Origin: Pseudomonadota bacterium
GTDB taxonomy: Bacteria > Pseudomonadota > Gammaproteobacteria > Xanthomonadales > Rhodanobacteraceae
Direction: 5' to 3'
Assembly: GCA_021777635.1 (NCBI GenBank)
Contig: JAJYDI010000005.1
Coordinates: forward strand, 1-27,855
DNA: 27,855 nt
A program made the translations under genes and the position numbers. The notes beneath the pieces are model-generated. The model saw only the letters and a list, made by a program, of their open reading frames with translations. It had not been told where the DNA came from and made no database searches. Below are positions 15,858 through 24,174 of this stretch, one piece after another (positions within the stretch are counted from its first letter, which is position 1; the number at the start of each line of letters is the position of its first letter).

Positions 15858-17324
15858 TTACAAATCGCGCAGGCTCTCCGCGATGCCGTCGGGCCCGACG
15901 CTGAGCAGTTTAAGTGTGTTGGTGCTGCCATGGCGGCCGGTCTGGTCGCCGTGGGTCAGAATCACGCGATCGCCCTCGGCCAGCAGATCCTCCACGAACA
16001 GGTGCTGCACTGCGGCACGGGCGTGCGCGGCGGCGCCGGTTTCGGCGCTGTCGAAGGCCACCGGCAGCACGTCGCGCAGCAGCAGCATGCGCCGGCGCGC
16101 GGCGGCGTTGCGCGACAGCGCGTAGATCGGCACCGCCGAGCGGTAGCGTGACAGCCAAAGCGCGGTGCCACCGGACTCGGTCAGCGCCACAATCGCGCGC
16201 GCCCCGATCTCGCCGGCCAGTACCATCGCCGCGCGAGCGATCGCCTGGTCGCTGCGATCGAGGTGATGCTGGTCGGCCCGCGGGTCCTCGCGCGGCTCGA
16301 ACTGGCGCTCGGCACCGAGGCAGATGCGCCGCATCGCGGCCACCGCCAGATCGGGGTGCGCGCCGGCGGCGGTCTCCTGTGACAGCATCACCGCGTCGGT
16401 ACCGTCGATCACCGCATTGGCGACATCGAGCACCTCGGCGCGGGTCGGAATCGGCGCGCTCACCATGCTCTGCAGCATTTGCGTGGCGGTGATCACGGCG
16501 CGGTTGCGCTGCACCGCTTCGCGGATGATCTTCTTCTGAAGCCCTGGCAGCTCGGCATCGCCAATCTCCACACCGAGATCCCCGCGTGCCACCATCACCA
16601 CGTCGCTGGCGTCGATGATCGAAGCCAGTACCGGAATCGCGTCGGCGCGCTCGATCTTGGCCACCAACCCTGCTTCGCCGCCGGCAGCGCGCAGCAGTGC
16701 GCGCGCCTCGTCGATGTCGGCAGCCGAGCGCACGAACGATACCGCCAGGAAATCCGCGCCCAGTTCGGCGGCAAGGCGAATGTCGGAACGATCCTTGTCT
16801 GACAGCGCCGCCACGCTCAGTCCCCCGCCCTGGCGGTTGAGGCCCTTGCGGTCGGACAGGACGCCGCCAGCACGCACGCGGGTGCGGATCGCGGCGCCGC
16901 GCACGTCGAGCACCTCGAGCGCGATCAGGCCGTCGTCGAGAAGCAGCACGTCGCCCGCGGCAACGTCATTCGGCAGTCCGGCATAGCTGACGCCCACGCG
17001 AAGGGCATCGCCCGGTGGCGCCTCGACGCGGCAGTCGAGGACGAACTCCGCTCCCGCCACCAGCGTAACCGGACCGCTCGCGAAGCGCTCGATGCGGATC
17101 TTCGGTCCTTGCAAGTCTGCCAACAGCGCCACCTCGCGACCGGCAGACGAAGCGGCGGCGCGGGTGGCGGCCGCACGACGCAGATGATCCGCAGCCGCGC
17201 CGTGCGACAAATTCAGGCGCACCACATCGACGCCTTCGGCAACGAGGCGTTCGAGCATGCCGGGAGCATCCGTGGCGGGGCCGAGGGTGGCAACGATCTT
17301 GGTGCGGCGGAGCGTTTCGTTCAT
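15858..17324 (-). CDS. pyk: Pyruvate kinase
   Basis: 488-residue cytosolic enzyme transferring phosphate from phosphoenolpyruvate to ADP. N-terminal RRTKIVATLGPATDAP (residues 6-21) and VVRLNLSHG are conserved; the active-site region reads DVVMVARGDLGVEIGDAELP. The K+/Mg2+ site follows in ITATQMLQSMV, then ANAVIDGTDAVMLSQETAAG. The C-terminal allosteric domain is present in full (HGDQTGRHGSTNTLKL). The start at 17324 matches family N-termini; the RBS is weak (GCGGG next to ATG). It heads a minus-strand group with the two TonB-C-like genes and fba downstream. Confidence 0.96.
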   Translation of the reverse strand: MNETLRRTKIVATLGPATDAPGMLERLVAEGVDVVRLNLSHGAAADHLRRAAATRAAASSAGREVALLADLQGPKIRIERFASGPVTLVAGAEFVLDCRVEAPPGDALRVGVSYAGLPNDVAAGDVLLLDDGLIALEVLDVRGAAIRTRVRAGGVLSDRKGLNRQGGGLSVAALSDKDRSDIRLAAELGADFLAVSFVRSAADIDEARALLRAAGGEAGLVAKIERADAIPVLASIIDASDVVMVARGDLGVEIGDAELPGLQKKIIREAVQRNRAVITATQMLQSMVSAPIPTRAEVLDVANAVIDGTDAVMLSQETAAGAHPDLAVAAMRRICLGAERQFEPREDPRADQHHLDRSDQAIARAAMVLAGEIGARAIVALTESGGTALWLSRYRSAVPIYALSRNAAARRRMLLLRDVLPVAFDSAETGAAAHARAAVQHLFVEDLLAEGDRVILTHGDQTGRHGSTNTLKLLSVGPDGIAESLRDL

Positions 17325-17659
17325 CCCGCAACGCTAACACGGTCGCGCGTCGCCGCAAGCACCTCGCGAGCACAAAACAGCAACCCGCGTACTTCGACTC
17401 TGCCAGCCCCCAGGAATACCGAAGTGCTGTCATCCCGAGTGCGCAGCCCGCAGGATCTGGACAGCGGCGGGCACAGGCTGATCGAAAGCAGCCGATCGGC
17501 GCCGTGCATCCTGCGCCGCATCCCGGCCGCGCCACCCCTGGCGCGGCGTTCGTCGGCGCGCGGGCGTCTCCCTCATCATTCGCGCGCCCAGGGTGACAAC
17601 TTCGTTGTCTTCCTGAAGCCGAAGGCTCAAGGATCTCTGTCCGAACACGCCACCGTCGA
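17325..17659. repeat. Hairpin-rich intergenic repeat-like block
   Basis: 335 bases without a gene. GTCATCCCGAGTGCGCAG followed by GGATCTG (17429-17458) resembles the 'GTCATCCTGAGCGCAGCGAAGGATCT'-type interspersed repeats seen between genes in many high-GC Proteobacteria. Perfect hairpins follow: GCCGCGCCA-CCCC-TGGCGCGGC (17526-17547) and GACAAC-TTC-GTTGTC (17595-17609), then AGCC-GAA-GGCT. A related sequence lies at 25200-25360. The repeat-family assignment is by resemblance only. Confidence 0.55.
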
Positions 17660-18250
17660 TCAGTGCGACGCCTGTACGGCGAGGATCGCCCGCACGAAGG
17701 GCGAATCGGGTGTACCGAAGACATCGGTGGTCGCGCGGATGCGGCCGTCGGCATCGAGCAGGGCCACGACCACATTGTGACTGTAACCGCCACCCGGCAA
17801 CGGCCGGTAGGCAATGCCGAGCACCCCGGCCAGCATGCCCTCGTCGCCCTGCTCGGGTCGCGCTAGGCGAAACAGCGGCGCCTGTACGTGGTGCTCGGCG
17901 GCCAGCTTGCGCAGCATGGCGACATCGTCGTGCGCCGGATCGAAGCTCACCAGCAGCACAGCGACCGCTGCCCCACCCTTCCGACGCAGTGCCCGCTCGA
18001 TGCGCTTGATCGATTCGATCTCCAGCGGGCAAGCGATCCGGCAGGAGGCGTAGAACATGCCGACCAGACGCGGCGTGCCGCGCAGTGAGGCGAAACTGAA
18101 AACATCGCCGCGCTGATCACGCAGTTGCAACGGCGGAATCCGGTAAACCGAGTCCTGGGGCAGCGTTGCCGAAGACGCTGGCGCGGCGACAACCGACGGC
18201 ATCACAAGCACGAGGCTGGCCAGGAGCAAGGACACGCGAAGCAGGCGCAT
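17660..18250 (-). CDS. SCO1/SenC-family copper chaperone-like protein
   Basis: 196 residues from ATG 18250, chosen because GGAG lies 7 bases upstream; the ATG at 18256 overlaps the nirV stop (ATGA) and has GGAG almost touching it. A signal peptide (VSLLLASLVLVMPSVVAAP) leads into a thioredoxin-like SCO domain. The metal-binding CxxxC is in FYASCRIACP (Cys70/Cys74) and the distant histidine is in GGGYSHNVVVALL (His158). SCO proteins deliver copper or reduce thiols at copper sites, usually CuA of cytochrome oxidase. No oxidase gene is nearby; the position directly after nirV and nirK suggests copper supply to the copper nitrite reductase. That target is inference. Confidence 0.88.
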   Translation of the reverse strand: MRLLRVSLLLASLVLVMPSVVAAPASSATLPQDSVYRIPPLQLRDQRGDVFSFASLRGTPRLVGMFYASCRIACPLEIESIKRIERALRRKGGAAVAVLLVSFDPAHDDVAMLRKLAAEHHVQAPLFRLARPEQGDEGMLAGVLGIAYRPLPGGGYSHNVVVALLDADGRIRATTDVFGTPDSPFVRAILAVQASH

Positions 18251-18252
18251 GG

Positions 18253-19029
18253 TCATTCTCCGGGGAGCTCACGAACGCAGCGAAAGCCGACGCGCGGCGC
18301 GGCGTCGGCGGGTTTAAGCGCAACCAGGGCGGCGACGCGCATCATCAGGGCGAACTGGTTCTTGTCCGCGAAGGCCAGCGCGGAGCCGCCGCACAACGCC
18401 AGTGACGCGCCTGAACCCGGAACGCGCGCGTCGGCGTCGGGAAACATCGCGGCGTAATCACCGGTCCATTCCCACAGCAGGCGGTTGAGATCGTGCACGC
18501 CCCAGACGTTGGCGCGATGCCGGCCGATCGCGCCGGGCCTTTCACCGGTGCTGGCCTGGATCGCGTCGAGGATGCCCTGATTGCGGGCCGCGTCCCGGCG
18601 CGCGTCGCGGCGCGTGGCGTCTGCGGCAGCGACGGATTCCCATTCGTACCAGTCCGGTAGTCGCGCCTGCTCGCTGGCACAATAGGCGCGCGCTGCGAAC
18701 CAGCTGACACCGGTGACCGGCTGATCCGGTCGCGCCCCGGGTCCGGGTGTCAGCGGACCCTGCCAGGCGGCCAGATACTGGGGCCCGGCAAACAGAGGCG
18801 ACACCCGGCCGCGTTGCCAGCGGGGATGCGTGCGAACGAAATCCAGGTATTCGGCATTGGTCACCGGCTCGACGCGCATGGCGAAAGGCCTGAGGACGAT
18901 GCGCGCCGCAGCGCCGTCGACGGCCAGCGCGCTGACGAAAGCTCCGCCGGGAATGGCGGCATAGTCAGCCGCGGCGAGCGTGGGCGCCATCGCCAGCAAG
19001 GCCAGCAGCGGGCCGATCCGCATGCGCAT
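18253..19029 (-). CDS. nirV: NirV-like formylglycine-generating-enzyme-fold protein
   Basis: 258 residues with signal peptide (LLALLAMAPTLAAADY) and an FGE/SUMF1-type sulfatase-modifying-factor domain. Key pattern: PFAMRVEPVTNAEYLDFV, PVTGVSWFAARAYCASEQ followed by RLPDWYEWE, LLWEWTGDY and the C-terminal APRVGFRCVREL. The start at 19029 has GGAG 5 bases upstream; the longer in-frame ATG at 19098 falls in nirK. NirV is a frequent partner of nirK in denitrifiers, with unknown exact function. It is separated from nirK by 65 bases holding a strong hairpin and is followed within 2 bases by the SCO-like gene. The gene name rests on the domain plus location. Confidence 0.85.
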   Translation of the reverse strand: MRMRIGPLLALLAMAPTLAAADYAAIPGGAFVSALAVDGAAARIVLRPFAMRVEPVTNAEYLDFVRTHPRWQRGRVSPLFAGPQYLAAWQGPLTPGPGARPDQPVTGVSWFAARAYCASEQARLPDWYEWESVAAADATRRDARRDAARNQGILDAIQASTGERPGAIGRHRANVWGVHDLNRLLWEWTGDYAAMFPDADARVPGSGASLALCGGSALAFADKNQFALMMRVAALVALKPADAAPRVGFRCVRELPGE

Positions 19030-19051
19030 GATCACTCCAGGACCCCGCCTG

Positions 19052-19088
19052 AGCCGGTGGTGATGGCGCCGCGGCGCCATCACCGGCT
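19052..19088. repeat. Strong stem-loop between nirK and nirV
   Basis: GGTGATGGCGCC (19059-19070) and GGCGCCATCACC (19073-19084) form a perfect 12-bp stem with a 2-base loop. Outer arms AGCC/GGCT extend it with a small bulge. It begins a few bases after the nirK stop and lies just before the nirV RBS. With no U-tract on the minus strand, mRNA stabilisation or partial attenuation fits better than full termination. Confidence 0.75.
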
Positions 19089-19094
19089 GAGCTC

Positions 19095-20528
19095 TCACCG
19101 CGGCTTGTCGCCCGCACGCACCGCCTTGACCTCAGCCGGCGCGATGGTGCCGCCCTTGTTGTTGAAGTTGTTCAGCACGTAGGTCAGCACGTGCGCAACC
19201 TCGTCGTCGTTGAGCTGCGCGCCGAAGGCCGGCATCATCGACTCGTATCCGGTGTTGTTGACCGTGATCTTGCCGCTCAGACCATTGAGCACGATGCCGA
19301 TGGCGCCCTTCGGATCGGCGTTGAGGTAATCCGACATCGCCAGCGGCGGGAACGCGCCGGGCAGGCCCATGCCGTTGCCCTGGTGGCAAGCGGCGCAGAT
19401 CTGGTTGAACACACGTTTGCCGTCGGCCATGGCGTTGTTTCCCGTGGCCGACCTTACGGCGGAGGTCTTCGCCGCAGCCGCGGGCGCGGACGCTGCGGGG
19501 CCAGCGGAGACCTTGTTGTAGATGGATGGCGCGGCCGGCCCGCTGACCACCAGTTGGCCCAGCGCGCCCTGCATGAACGCCCGCGTGATCGAGTGATCGA
19601 CCAGCAGAAAGGTGCCCGGCACCAGCGTCTTTATCTCGACCGTGACCGCGCCGCCGGCTGGGATCAGCGTGGTCTGCACGTTGTGGTTGACCAACGTGCC
19701 GCCCTCGACGTTGACGTCGTCGAAGATCTGGCCGATGACGTGGAAGCTCGATACAAGATTGGGGCCGCCGTCGCCAACGAACAGACGCACCGTGTCACCC
19801 ACCTTCGCGGTCAACGCGTTGGCGCCGGTCAGCGCGCCCTCGCGTCCGTTGAACAGTACATAGGTCGGCTGCTCAGCCAGCAGCTTCTGCATGTCGAACG
19901 ACTGCAGGCCGGGCTCGTGATAGGCGCCGGTGGTGTAGAAATCACCCTGCACCACGTAGTACTCGCGATCGGCCTTGGGCAGGCCCTGCGGCGGCTCGAC
20001 CAGGATCAGTCCGTACATGCCGTTGGCAATGTGCATCGGCACCGGCGGCGTGGCGCAGTGGTAGATGTACAGGCCCGCGCGCATGGCCTTGAAGGTGAAT
20101 ATGCTCTCGTGCCCCGGCGGCGTCATGCTGACCGCCGCGCCGCCGCCCGGCCCCATCACCGCGTGCAGGTCGATGTTGTGCGCCATGTGCGAGTCCGCCG
20201 CGTTCTTCAGGTGCAGTTCGACGGTGTCGCCCTGGCGCACGCGGATCATCGGCCCCGGCACAGTGCCGTTGAAGGTCCAGAAGTCGTAGCGCACGCCGTC
20301 GGCGATCTCCTTGACGACCTCGCGGGTCTCCAGGCGCACGATCACCCGCGCCGGATAGTTGCGATGGATCGGCGGCGGCACTGCGGGCGGCGCGACCATG
20401 GCCTCTTCGATCGGCGCGCCGCGCGGCGGGCCGATATCGGCGGGATCCTTGACGGGCGCGGCGGCCGCGGTGGCGAGGGCGGCAAAACCGAACAGCAGAC
20501 TGCAGTAGGCAAACGCGACGCGTTTCAT
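19095..20528 (-). CDS. nirK: Copper nitrite reductase fused to a C-terminal cytochrome c domain
   Basis: 477-residue periplasmic enzyme reducing nitrite to nitric oxide. Signal peptide residues 1-24 (ending ATAAAA). Two cupredoxin domains follow. Type 1 Cu ligands are His117, Cys158, His166, Met171 ([24 protein letters not shown]); type 2 Cu ligands are His122, His157, His312 (LVDHSI). Catalytic Asp120 and His263 (SSFHVIGQ) are present. An Ala/Pro linker (340-365) leads to a cytochrome c domain with CAACH (378-382) and axial Met432 in MMPAFG. Such NirK-cyt c fusions can receive electrons through the attached haem. ATG 20528 has GAGGGG 6 bases upstream; a longer in-frame frame to 20720 is unsupported. 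An FNR-type site lies 65 bases upstream. First gene of nirK-nirV-sco. Confidence 0.96.
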   Translation of the reverse strand: MKRVAFAYCSLLFGFAALATAAAAPVKDPADIGPPRGAPIEEAMVAPPAVPPPIHRNYPARVIVRLETREVVKEIADGVRYDFWTFNGTVPGPMIRVRQGDTVELHLKNAADSHMAHNIDLHAVMGPGGGAAVSMTPPGHESIFTFKAMRAGLYIYHCATPPVPMHIANGMYGLILVEPPQGLPKADREYYVVQGDFYTTGAYHEPGLQSFDMQKLLAEQPTYVLFNGREGALTGANALTAKVGDTVRLFVGDGGPNLVSSFHVIGQIFDDVNVEGGTLVNHNVQTTLIPAGGAVTVEIKTLVPGTFLLVDHSITRAFMQGALGQLVVSGPAAPSIYNKVSAGPAASAPAAAAKTSAVRSATGNNAMADGKRVFNQICAACHQGNGMGLPGAFPPLAMSDYLNADPKGAIGIVLNGLSGKITVNNTGYESMMPAFGAQLNDDEVAHVLTYVLNNFNNKGGTIAPAEVKAVRAGDKPR

Positions 20529-20586
20529 GGCGGTCCCCTCGGGATGGACGACACCGCCGACGCTACACCTTTGTATGTTTTCCGTA

Positions 20587-20600
20587 TTGATTTCGGTCAG
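20587..20600 (-). promoter_or_regulatory. FNR/DNR-type binding site upstream of nirK
   Basis: On the minus strand the site reads CTGAC-CGAA-ATCAA, matching TTGAT-N4-ATCAA at 8 of 10 positions and sharing the form YTGAC-N4-ATCAR with the nnrS and hemN sites. Its centre is 65.5 bases from the nirK ATG, between nirK and the divergent fnr-like gene, so either could be regulated. Confidence 0.6.
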
Positions 20601-20722
20601 ATCGATGCGGCCGGATGCCGCAGCGCGACCACGACGCACCTGCCGCCGTGCCGCGGTCGTAACGGCGACGCTTGCTATCATCCGGCCTCCGCTGCGCACC
20701 ACCATGCCCAAGCCGCGCACCC

Positions 20723-21481
20723 ATGCCGACCCCGCGCCCCCAGCGCCCCGACCCGCGCGCGAATCCGATCGCCGATGACGGCAGCGAGGTGCGTTTCTGC
20801 AGTACCTGCGCCTTTTCCGGCGCCTGCATCGCCGCCGGCTACGACAAAACGCATCTGCGCGATCTGCACGTGCTGGTCGAGCACATCGGCCCGTTTCGCG
20901 CCGGCGAGCACATCTTCCGCACCCACGATCCGTTCCGGGCGATCTACGCAGTGCGCGCAGGCCTGGTCAAGACCGTCACGGTTGATCCCGAAGGCAACGA
21001 GCAGGTGCTGGGCTTCTATCTGCCCGGCGAGGTGGTGGGCCTCAACGCGATCTATCCCGAGCACTATCCCTGCGATGCAGTGACGCTGGAGAGCGCGTAC
21101 TTCTGCCGCTTCTCGTTTCCGGCGATCAGCGCGCTGGCGGCGCGCATGCCCGGCTTGCAGCAGCATCTGTTCCGGCTGCTGTCGAAGGAACTCGGCATGA
21201 CCTCGTTGCTCGCCGGGGACCATGCCGCCGAGGAGCGCGTCGCGGCCTTCGTGACCGACCTCGGCGAACGCCTCGCGGCGCATGGTTTTTCCGGCACGCG
21301 CTTGCGGCTGAGCATGTCGCGCGTGGACATCGCCAATTATCTTCGCCTCGCCGCCGAGACGGTCAGCCGCATCTTCACCCGTCTGCGCGACCAGGGCCTG
21401 ATTGCGCTGGAAGGCCGCGATCTCGAGATCCTCGATCCCGCGGGACTCGGCGCACTGGCACGCAACGTCCGCGAGCGATAA
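20723..21481 (+). CDS. FNR-family oxygen-sensing transcriptional regulator (copy next to nirK/nnrS)
   Basis: 252-residue Crp/Fnr regulator. Cys26, Cys29 and Cys35 ([11 protein letters not shown]) plus Cys117 (HYPCDAV) match the four [4Fe-4S] ligands of FNR, so it should sense O2 rather than only NO. The cyclic-nucleotide-binding-like barrel follows ([16 protein letters not shown]). The helix-turn-helix [19 protein letters not shown] keeps the Glu and Ser-Arg that read TTGAT half-sites. ATG 20723 is chosen because it puts the cysteines at exactly the same positions as in the paralogue at 25383; ATG 20672 is longer. Divergent from nirK and directly upstream of nnrS, it is the obvious local regulator of the denitrification genes. 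Confidence 0.92.
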   Translation: MPTPRPQRPDPRANPIADDGSEVRFCSTCAFSGACIAAGYDKTHLRDLHVLVEHIGPFRAGEHIFRTHDPFRAIYAVRAGLVKTVTVDPEGNEQVLGFYLPGEVVGLNAIYPEHYPCDAVTLESAYFCRFSFPAISALAARMPGLQQHLFRLLSKELGMTSLLAGDHAAEERVAAFVTDLGERLAAHGFSGTRLRLSMSRVDIANYLRLAAETVSRIFTRLRDQGLIALEGRDLEILDPAGLGALARNVRER

Positions 21482-21504
21482 GGCGTCACAGTGCGCCGCG
21501 CGCC

Positions 21505-21518
21505 CTGACCTGGATCAG
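21505..21518 (+). promoter_or_regulatory. FNR/DNR-type binding site upstream of nnrS
   Basis: CTGAC-CTGG-ATCAG, almost identical to the hemN site (TTGAC-CTGG-ATCAG). If it acts at -41.5, the transcript would start near 21553, which leaves about 21 bases before ATG 21574. The -10 position (GAGGAT, 21541-21546) is only partly conserved. Confidence 0.72.
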
Positions 21519-21573
21519 AAGGCGCGGGGGCAAGCGCGGAGAGGATGGCGTTCCTCCTTGAATGCCGCCTGTC

Positions 21574-22830
21574 ATGAACCGCGCTCCAATCCCGATCGTC
21601 CCCTTCCCCGGCACTGCCGCCGCGCCGCCGTCGTTCACCACGTTGTTCGCCGCCGCGCCCCATCGCCTGATGTTCTTCGCCGGCGCCAGCGCGGTGCTGC
21701 TGAGCATGCTGTGGTGGACGCTGGCGCTTGCCGCCGGCGTGCTTGGCTGGACGCACTGGCCGCAGGCGCCGATCCCAGCAATCTGGGCGCACGCGATGCT
21801 GGCGCAGTACGGCATGCTCGGCCCGTTCATTTTCGGCTTCCTGCTGACTGTGTTCCCGCGCTGGACCGGGCAGCGCGAGCTGCGCCGCAGCGCGTACGTG
21901 CCGGTGTTCGCCGGCGTGTTCGGCGGCTATCTGTTGGCGCTGCCGGGCTTGCTGGATCTGCGTCCGCTGCTGATGGCCGGCTTTGCGCTGATGCTGGCGG
22001 GCTGGATCTACGGCATGGCGCGCCTGTTCGGCGTGCTGCGCGCGGCGCGATCGCGCGAGCGCTGGGCGTGGTCGATGATGGCCGCGCTGACTCTGGGGGC
22101 ACTGGGGCTGGCGCTGTTTGTCGCCTTCCTGCTCGGCGCCCCCCCCGCACTGGCGATCGCAGCGATCCGCCTCGGTACCTTCGGTTTTCTGCTGCCGGTG
22201 TACTTCAGCGTTATCCATCGCATGCTGCCGTTCTTTTCCGCCAACGTGATTGCGGGCTATCGCACGCTGCGCCCGGCGTGGTCGCTGCCGCTGCTGTGGG
22301 CGCTGCTGCCGGCGCATCTCGGCTTCGCTCTCGCCGGTCTGCCAACGTGGCGCGCTCTGGTCGACACGTTGCTGGCGCTGTTTTTCCTCGGACACTGGAT
22401 CGCCTGGCAGCCGTGGAAGGCGCGCCGGCCCGGTCTTCTGGCGGTGCTGTATCTGGCCTTCGCCTGGCTGCCGCTGGCGTTCGTGCTGTTCGCGCTGGGC
22501 GGACTACGTGGCGAAGGCGCCCACGGCGTGCTGGACATGGCCGCGCTGCACGCGCTAACGGTAGGCTTCTTCGGCTCGATGCTGGTGGCGATGGTCACGC
22601 GGGTGACGCACGGGCACTCCGGCCGGCCGCTGGCGATGGGCGCCGTCCCGTGGTTCACGTTCCTCGCAGTGCAGGCGGTGGCGCTGGCGCGCGTGATCGA
22701 CGCGCTAGCGGGCGGCGGCGCGCTGGCCTACATGCTGACCGCCGCAGGCTGGGTGGCGGCGTTCCTGCCATGGGCGCTACGCTCGGCGTGGATCTGCCTG
22801 ACGCCGCGGCACGATGGTCGGCCGGGCTGA
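21574..22830 (+). CDS. nnrS: NnrS-family membrane protein
   Basis: 418 residues from ATG 21574; ATG 21562 would add MPPV and lies very close to the predicted transcript start. About 12 membrane segments, with the NnrS features APHRLMFFAGASAVLLSMLW, PWTRWTGQ-like FPRWTGQREL, FLLPVYFSVIHRMLPFFSAN and MVTRVTHGHSGRPL with its conserved histidines. NnrS is a haem- and copper-containing inner-membrane protein that relieves nitrosative stress in denitrifiers. It lies downstream of the FNR-family gene on the same strand, with an FNR-type site between them. A tiny frame starting at 21546 ends at 21578, overlapping its start; this may be chance. Confidence 0.94.
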   Translation: MNRAPIPIVPFPGTAAAPPSFTTLFAAAPHRLMFFAGASAVLLSMLWWTLALAAGVLGWTHWPQAPIPAIWAHAMLAQYGMLGPFIFGFLLTVFPRWTGQRELRRSAYVPVFAGVFGGYLLALPGLLDLRPLLMAGFALMLAGWIYGMARLFGVLRAARSRERWAWSMMAALTLGALGLALFVAFLLGAPPALAIAAIRLGTFGFLLPVYFSVIHRMLPFFSANVIAGYRTLRPAWSLPLLWALLPAHLGFALAGLPTWRALVDTLLALFFLGHWIAWQPWKARRPGLLAVLYLAFAWLPLAFVLFALGGLRGEGAHGVLDMAALHALTVGFFGSMLVAMVTRVTHGHSGRPLAMGAVPWFTFLAVQAVALARVIDALAGGGALAYMLTAAGWVAAFLPWALRSAWICLTPRHDGRPG

Positions 22831-22875
22831 GCGACTGCTGCGATGGTCTCCGCATTCTGAAAAGACGAGCCCGAC

Positions 22876-23283
22876 ATGCCGCTGGTGGCCTGGTTTCCGC
22901 AGATCCTCGCCGTGCACGTCGGCACCGTCGCCGTCTCAGGCAGCCTGTTCGCGCTGCGGGGATTAGCGCGCATGGCCGACTGGCCGGTCGCCAACCACCC
23001 GGCGCTGCGCTACTTCTCCTATCTCAACGATACGCTGCTTCTGACTGCGGCGACCCTGCTGACCCTGATCGTGCACCAGTACCCGCTGCGGGACGCCTGG
23101 CTGACGATCAAGTTGCTGCTGCTGATCGTGTACATCGTGCTAGGCGTGTTCGCATTGCGCCGTGGGCGCACGCCGCGCGCGCGCGCGCTGGCCTTTGTCG
23201 CGGCACTGGCGACGTTCGGCTTCATAGTCAGCGTGGCGCTAACTCAGAATCCGTGGGGCTTGTTCGCGCTGCCAGCTCGCTGA
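22876..23283 (+). CDS. SirB2-family membrane protein
   Basis: 135 residues, four predicted membrane helices: ILAVHVGTVAVSGSLFALRG, YLNDTLLLTAATLLTLIV, LTIKLLLLIVYIVLGVFALR and AFVAALATFGFIVSVALT. The pattern HVxxVxxSxxLFxLRG...D.LLL..A..L...YPL...WL..KL..L..YIVLG is that of the SirB2 (invasion gene expression up-regulator) family, whose biochemical role is not settled. It follows nnrS after 45 bases on the same strand and is probably co-transcribed, suggesting a role linked to NO or haem/copper stress. The RBS is weak. Confidence 0.82.
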   Translation: MPLVAWFPQILAVHVGTVAVSGSLFALRGLARMADWPVANHPALRYFSYLNDTLLLTAATLLTLIVHQYPLRDAWLTIKLLLLIVYIVLGVFALRRGRTPRARALAFVAALATFGFIVSVALTQNPWGLFALPAR

Positions 23284-23324
23284 GCAAGGGCCGCCAAAGC
23301 GGCGGACGACGGGCCCGGCGCGAT

Positions 23325-24040
23325 CGAGCAGATTGACCATGCGCGCACCGCCGAGTCGCAACTGGCGTTCGGCGATCGCGCTCATGTGTCCAGTGTCGAC
23401 CGCACCAATGCGACAGTCGAGGGGATGGGCGCCGTCGTCCATGACCACCCGGCGCCTCTGCTCGACCCTCTTCGCCGCAGCGCCGTCGAACGGCACGGCC
23501 GGTTCGGTAGGACCCGGCAACTCATGGTGGTCCAGCAGGGCCGCGCATTCCACCGCATTATGATGATGGGTCAAAAGCAGTCCCATGCCCCAGGCTCGGT
23601 TCAAGGTGCTTCCGCCGCCCGCGAAGTGCACTCGGGGCCCTCATTGCCGCCCTTGTTGTCACGAGACCCCGTGCGCAGCGGTTGATGCGCATCACCGACG
23701 AAATGCACCGCGAAGGTCAGCGCCTGCGCACGTTCTGCGGTCAACCCGCTGCCGTCGCCGCGAATCCGGACTTCGTAAGTTCTGGCATGCACGGCGCAGG
23801 AGCCTTCGGAGCAGTCCCGCGCCAGTTCGTCGATGCGGTAGCGGTGCATGGTGAGATCGTGCAGCGCCGCGGTTTCTCTCGACAGCACGGCCCTGTTCGG
23901 CGCCGGATCATCGCGAAGCCGGCCGGTCCGGTCGGCGACGAAGGGGGCTTCATCAGTCCCCGTCCAGGGCAGCGGGCTGCCGCGACCAGCAGAGCAGTGG
24001 CGAGAAGGCCGCGGTACAGCGGCCGGCCGAGACGCTGCAT
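23325..24040 (-). pseudogene. Degraded S1/P1-type nuclease gene
   Basis: No intact gene fills this 890-base gap, but the minus strand carries pieces of an S1/P1 nuclease in different frames. A signal-peptide-like start ([18 protein letters not shown] 24040) shifts frame near 23960. Then comes DCSEGSCAV and ALTFAVHFVGDAHQPLR, followed by DNKGGN (23601-23888), which is the core H-x3-D-x-HQPL...GGN motif, with the usual His after QPL replaced by Arg. A second shift near 23635 leads to VHFAGGGSTLNRAWGMGLL and a family-like C-terminus (IAERQLRLGGARMVNLL). The Gly-x-x-Gly-His zinc segment expected after the signal peptide is missing. So at least two frameshifts and a lost metal ligand indicate decay. 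The enzyme would have been a secreted zinc nuclease. Sequencing error could mimic the shifts but not the lost residues. Confidence 0.65.
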
Positions 24041-24174
24041 CAGCAGACGCGGGGGTTCCAGCCTCCCGCAGCCCGTCACAGCGCCGCAGCGACCCGACGA
24101 CCCACGGCAGGGCGTGGAATCATCGTAAAATGCCGGATCCCGCCCTTCCCATTTGTACCGGAGGACACAGCCCC

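Noticed and set aside
19191..21083. Long plus-strand open frame of 630 codons
   Set aside because: It lies antisense to nirK for most of its length, is rich in Arg/His/Asp as expected from an antisense high-GC frame, and has no family pattern.
21546..21578. Ten-codon frame overlapping the nnrS start (ATGA-type)
   Set aside because: Could be a leader peptide, but its ATG directly abuts the GGAGAGG stretch and such short frames are common by chance.
23284..23310. Hairpin after the sirB2-family gene as terminator
   Set aside because: Only a 5-bp GC stem around CAAA with no T-tract; not enough for an intrinsic terminator.
21402..23336. 644-codon plus-strand frame and 352-codon minus-strand frame over nnrS
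   Set aside because: Both are shadows of nnrS and sirB2-family genes, whose frames show clear membrane helices and family motifs.
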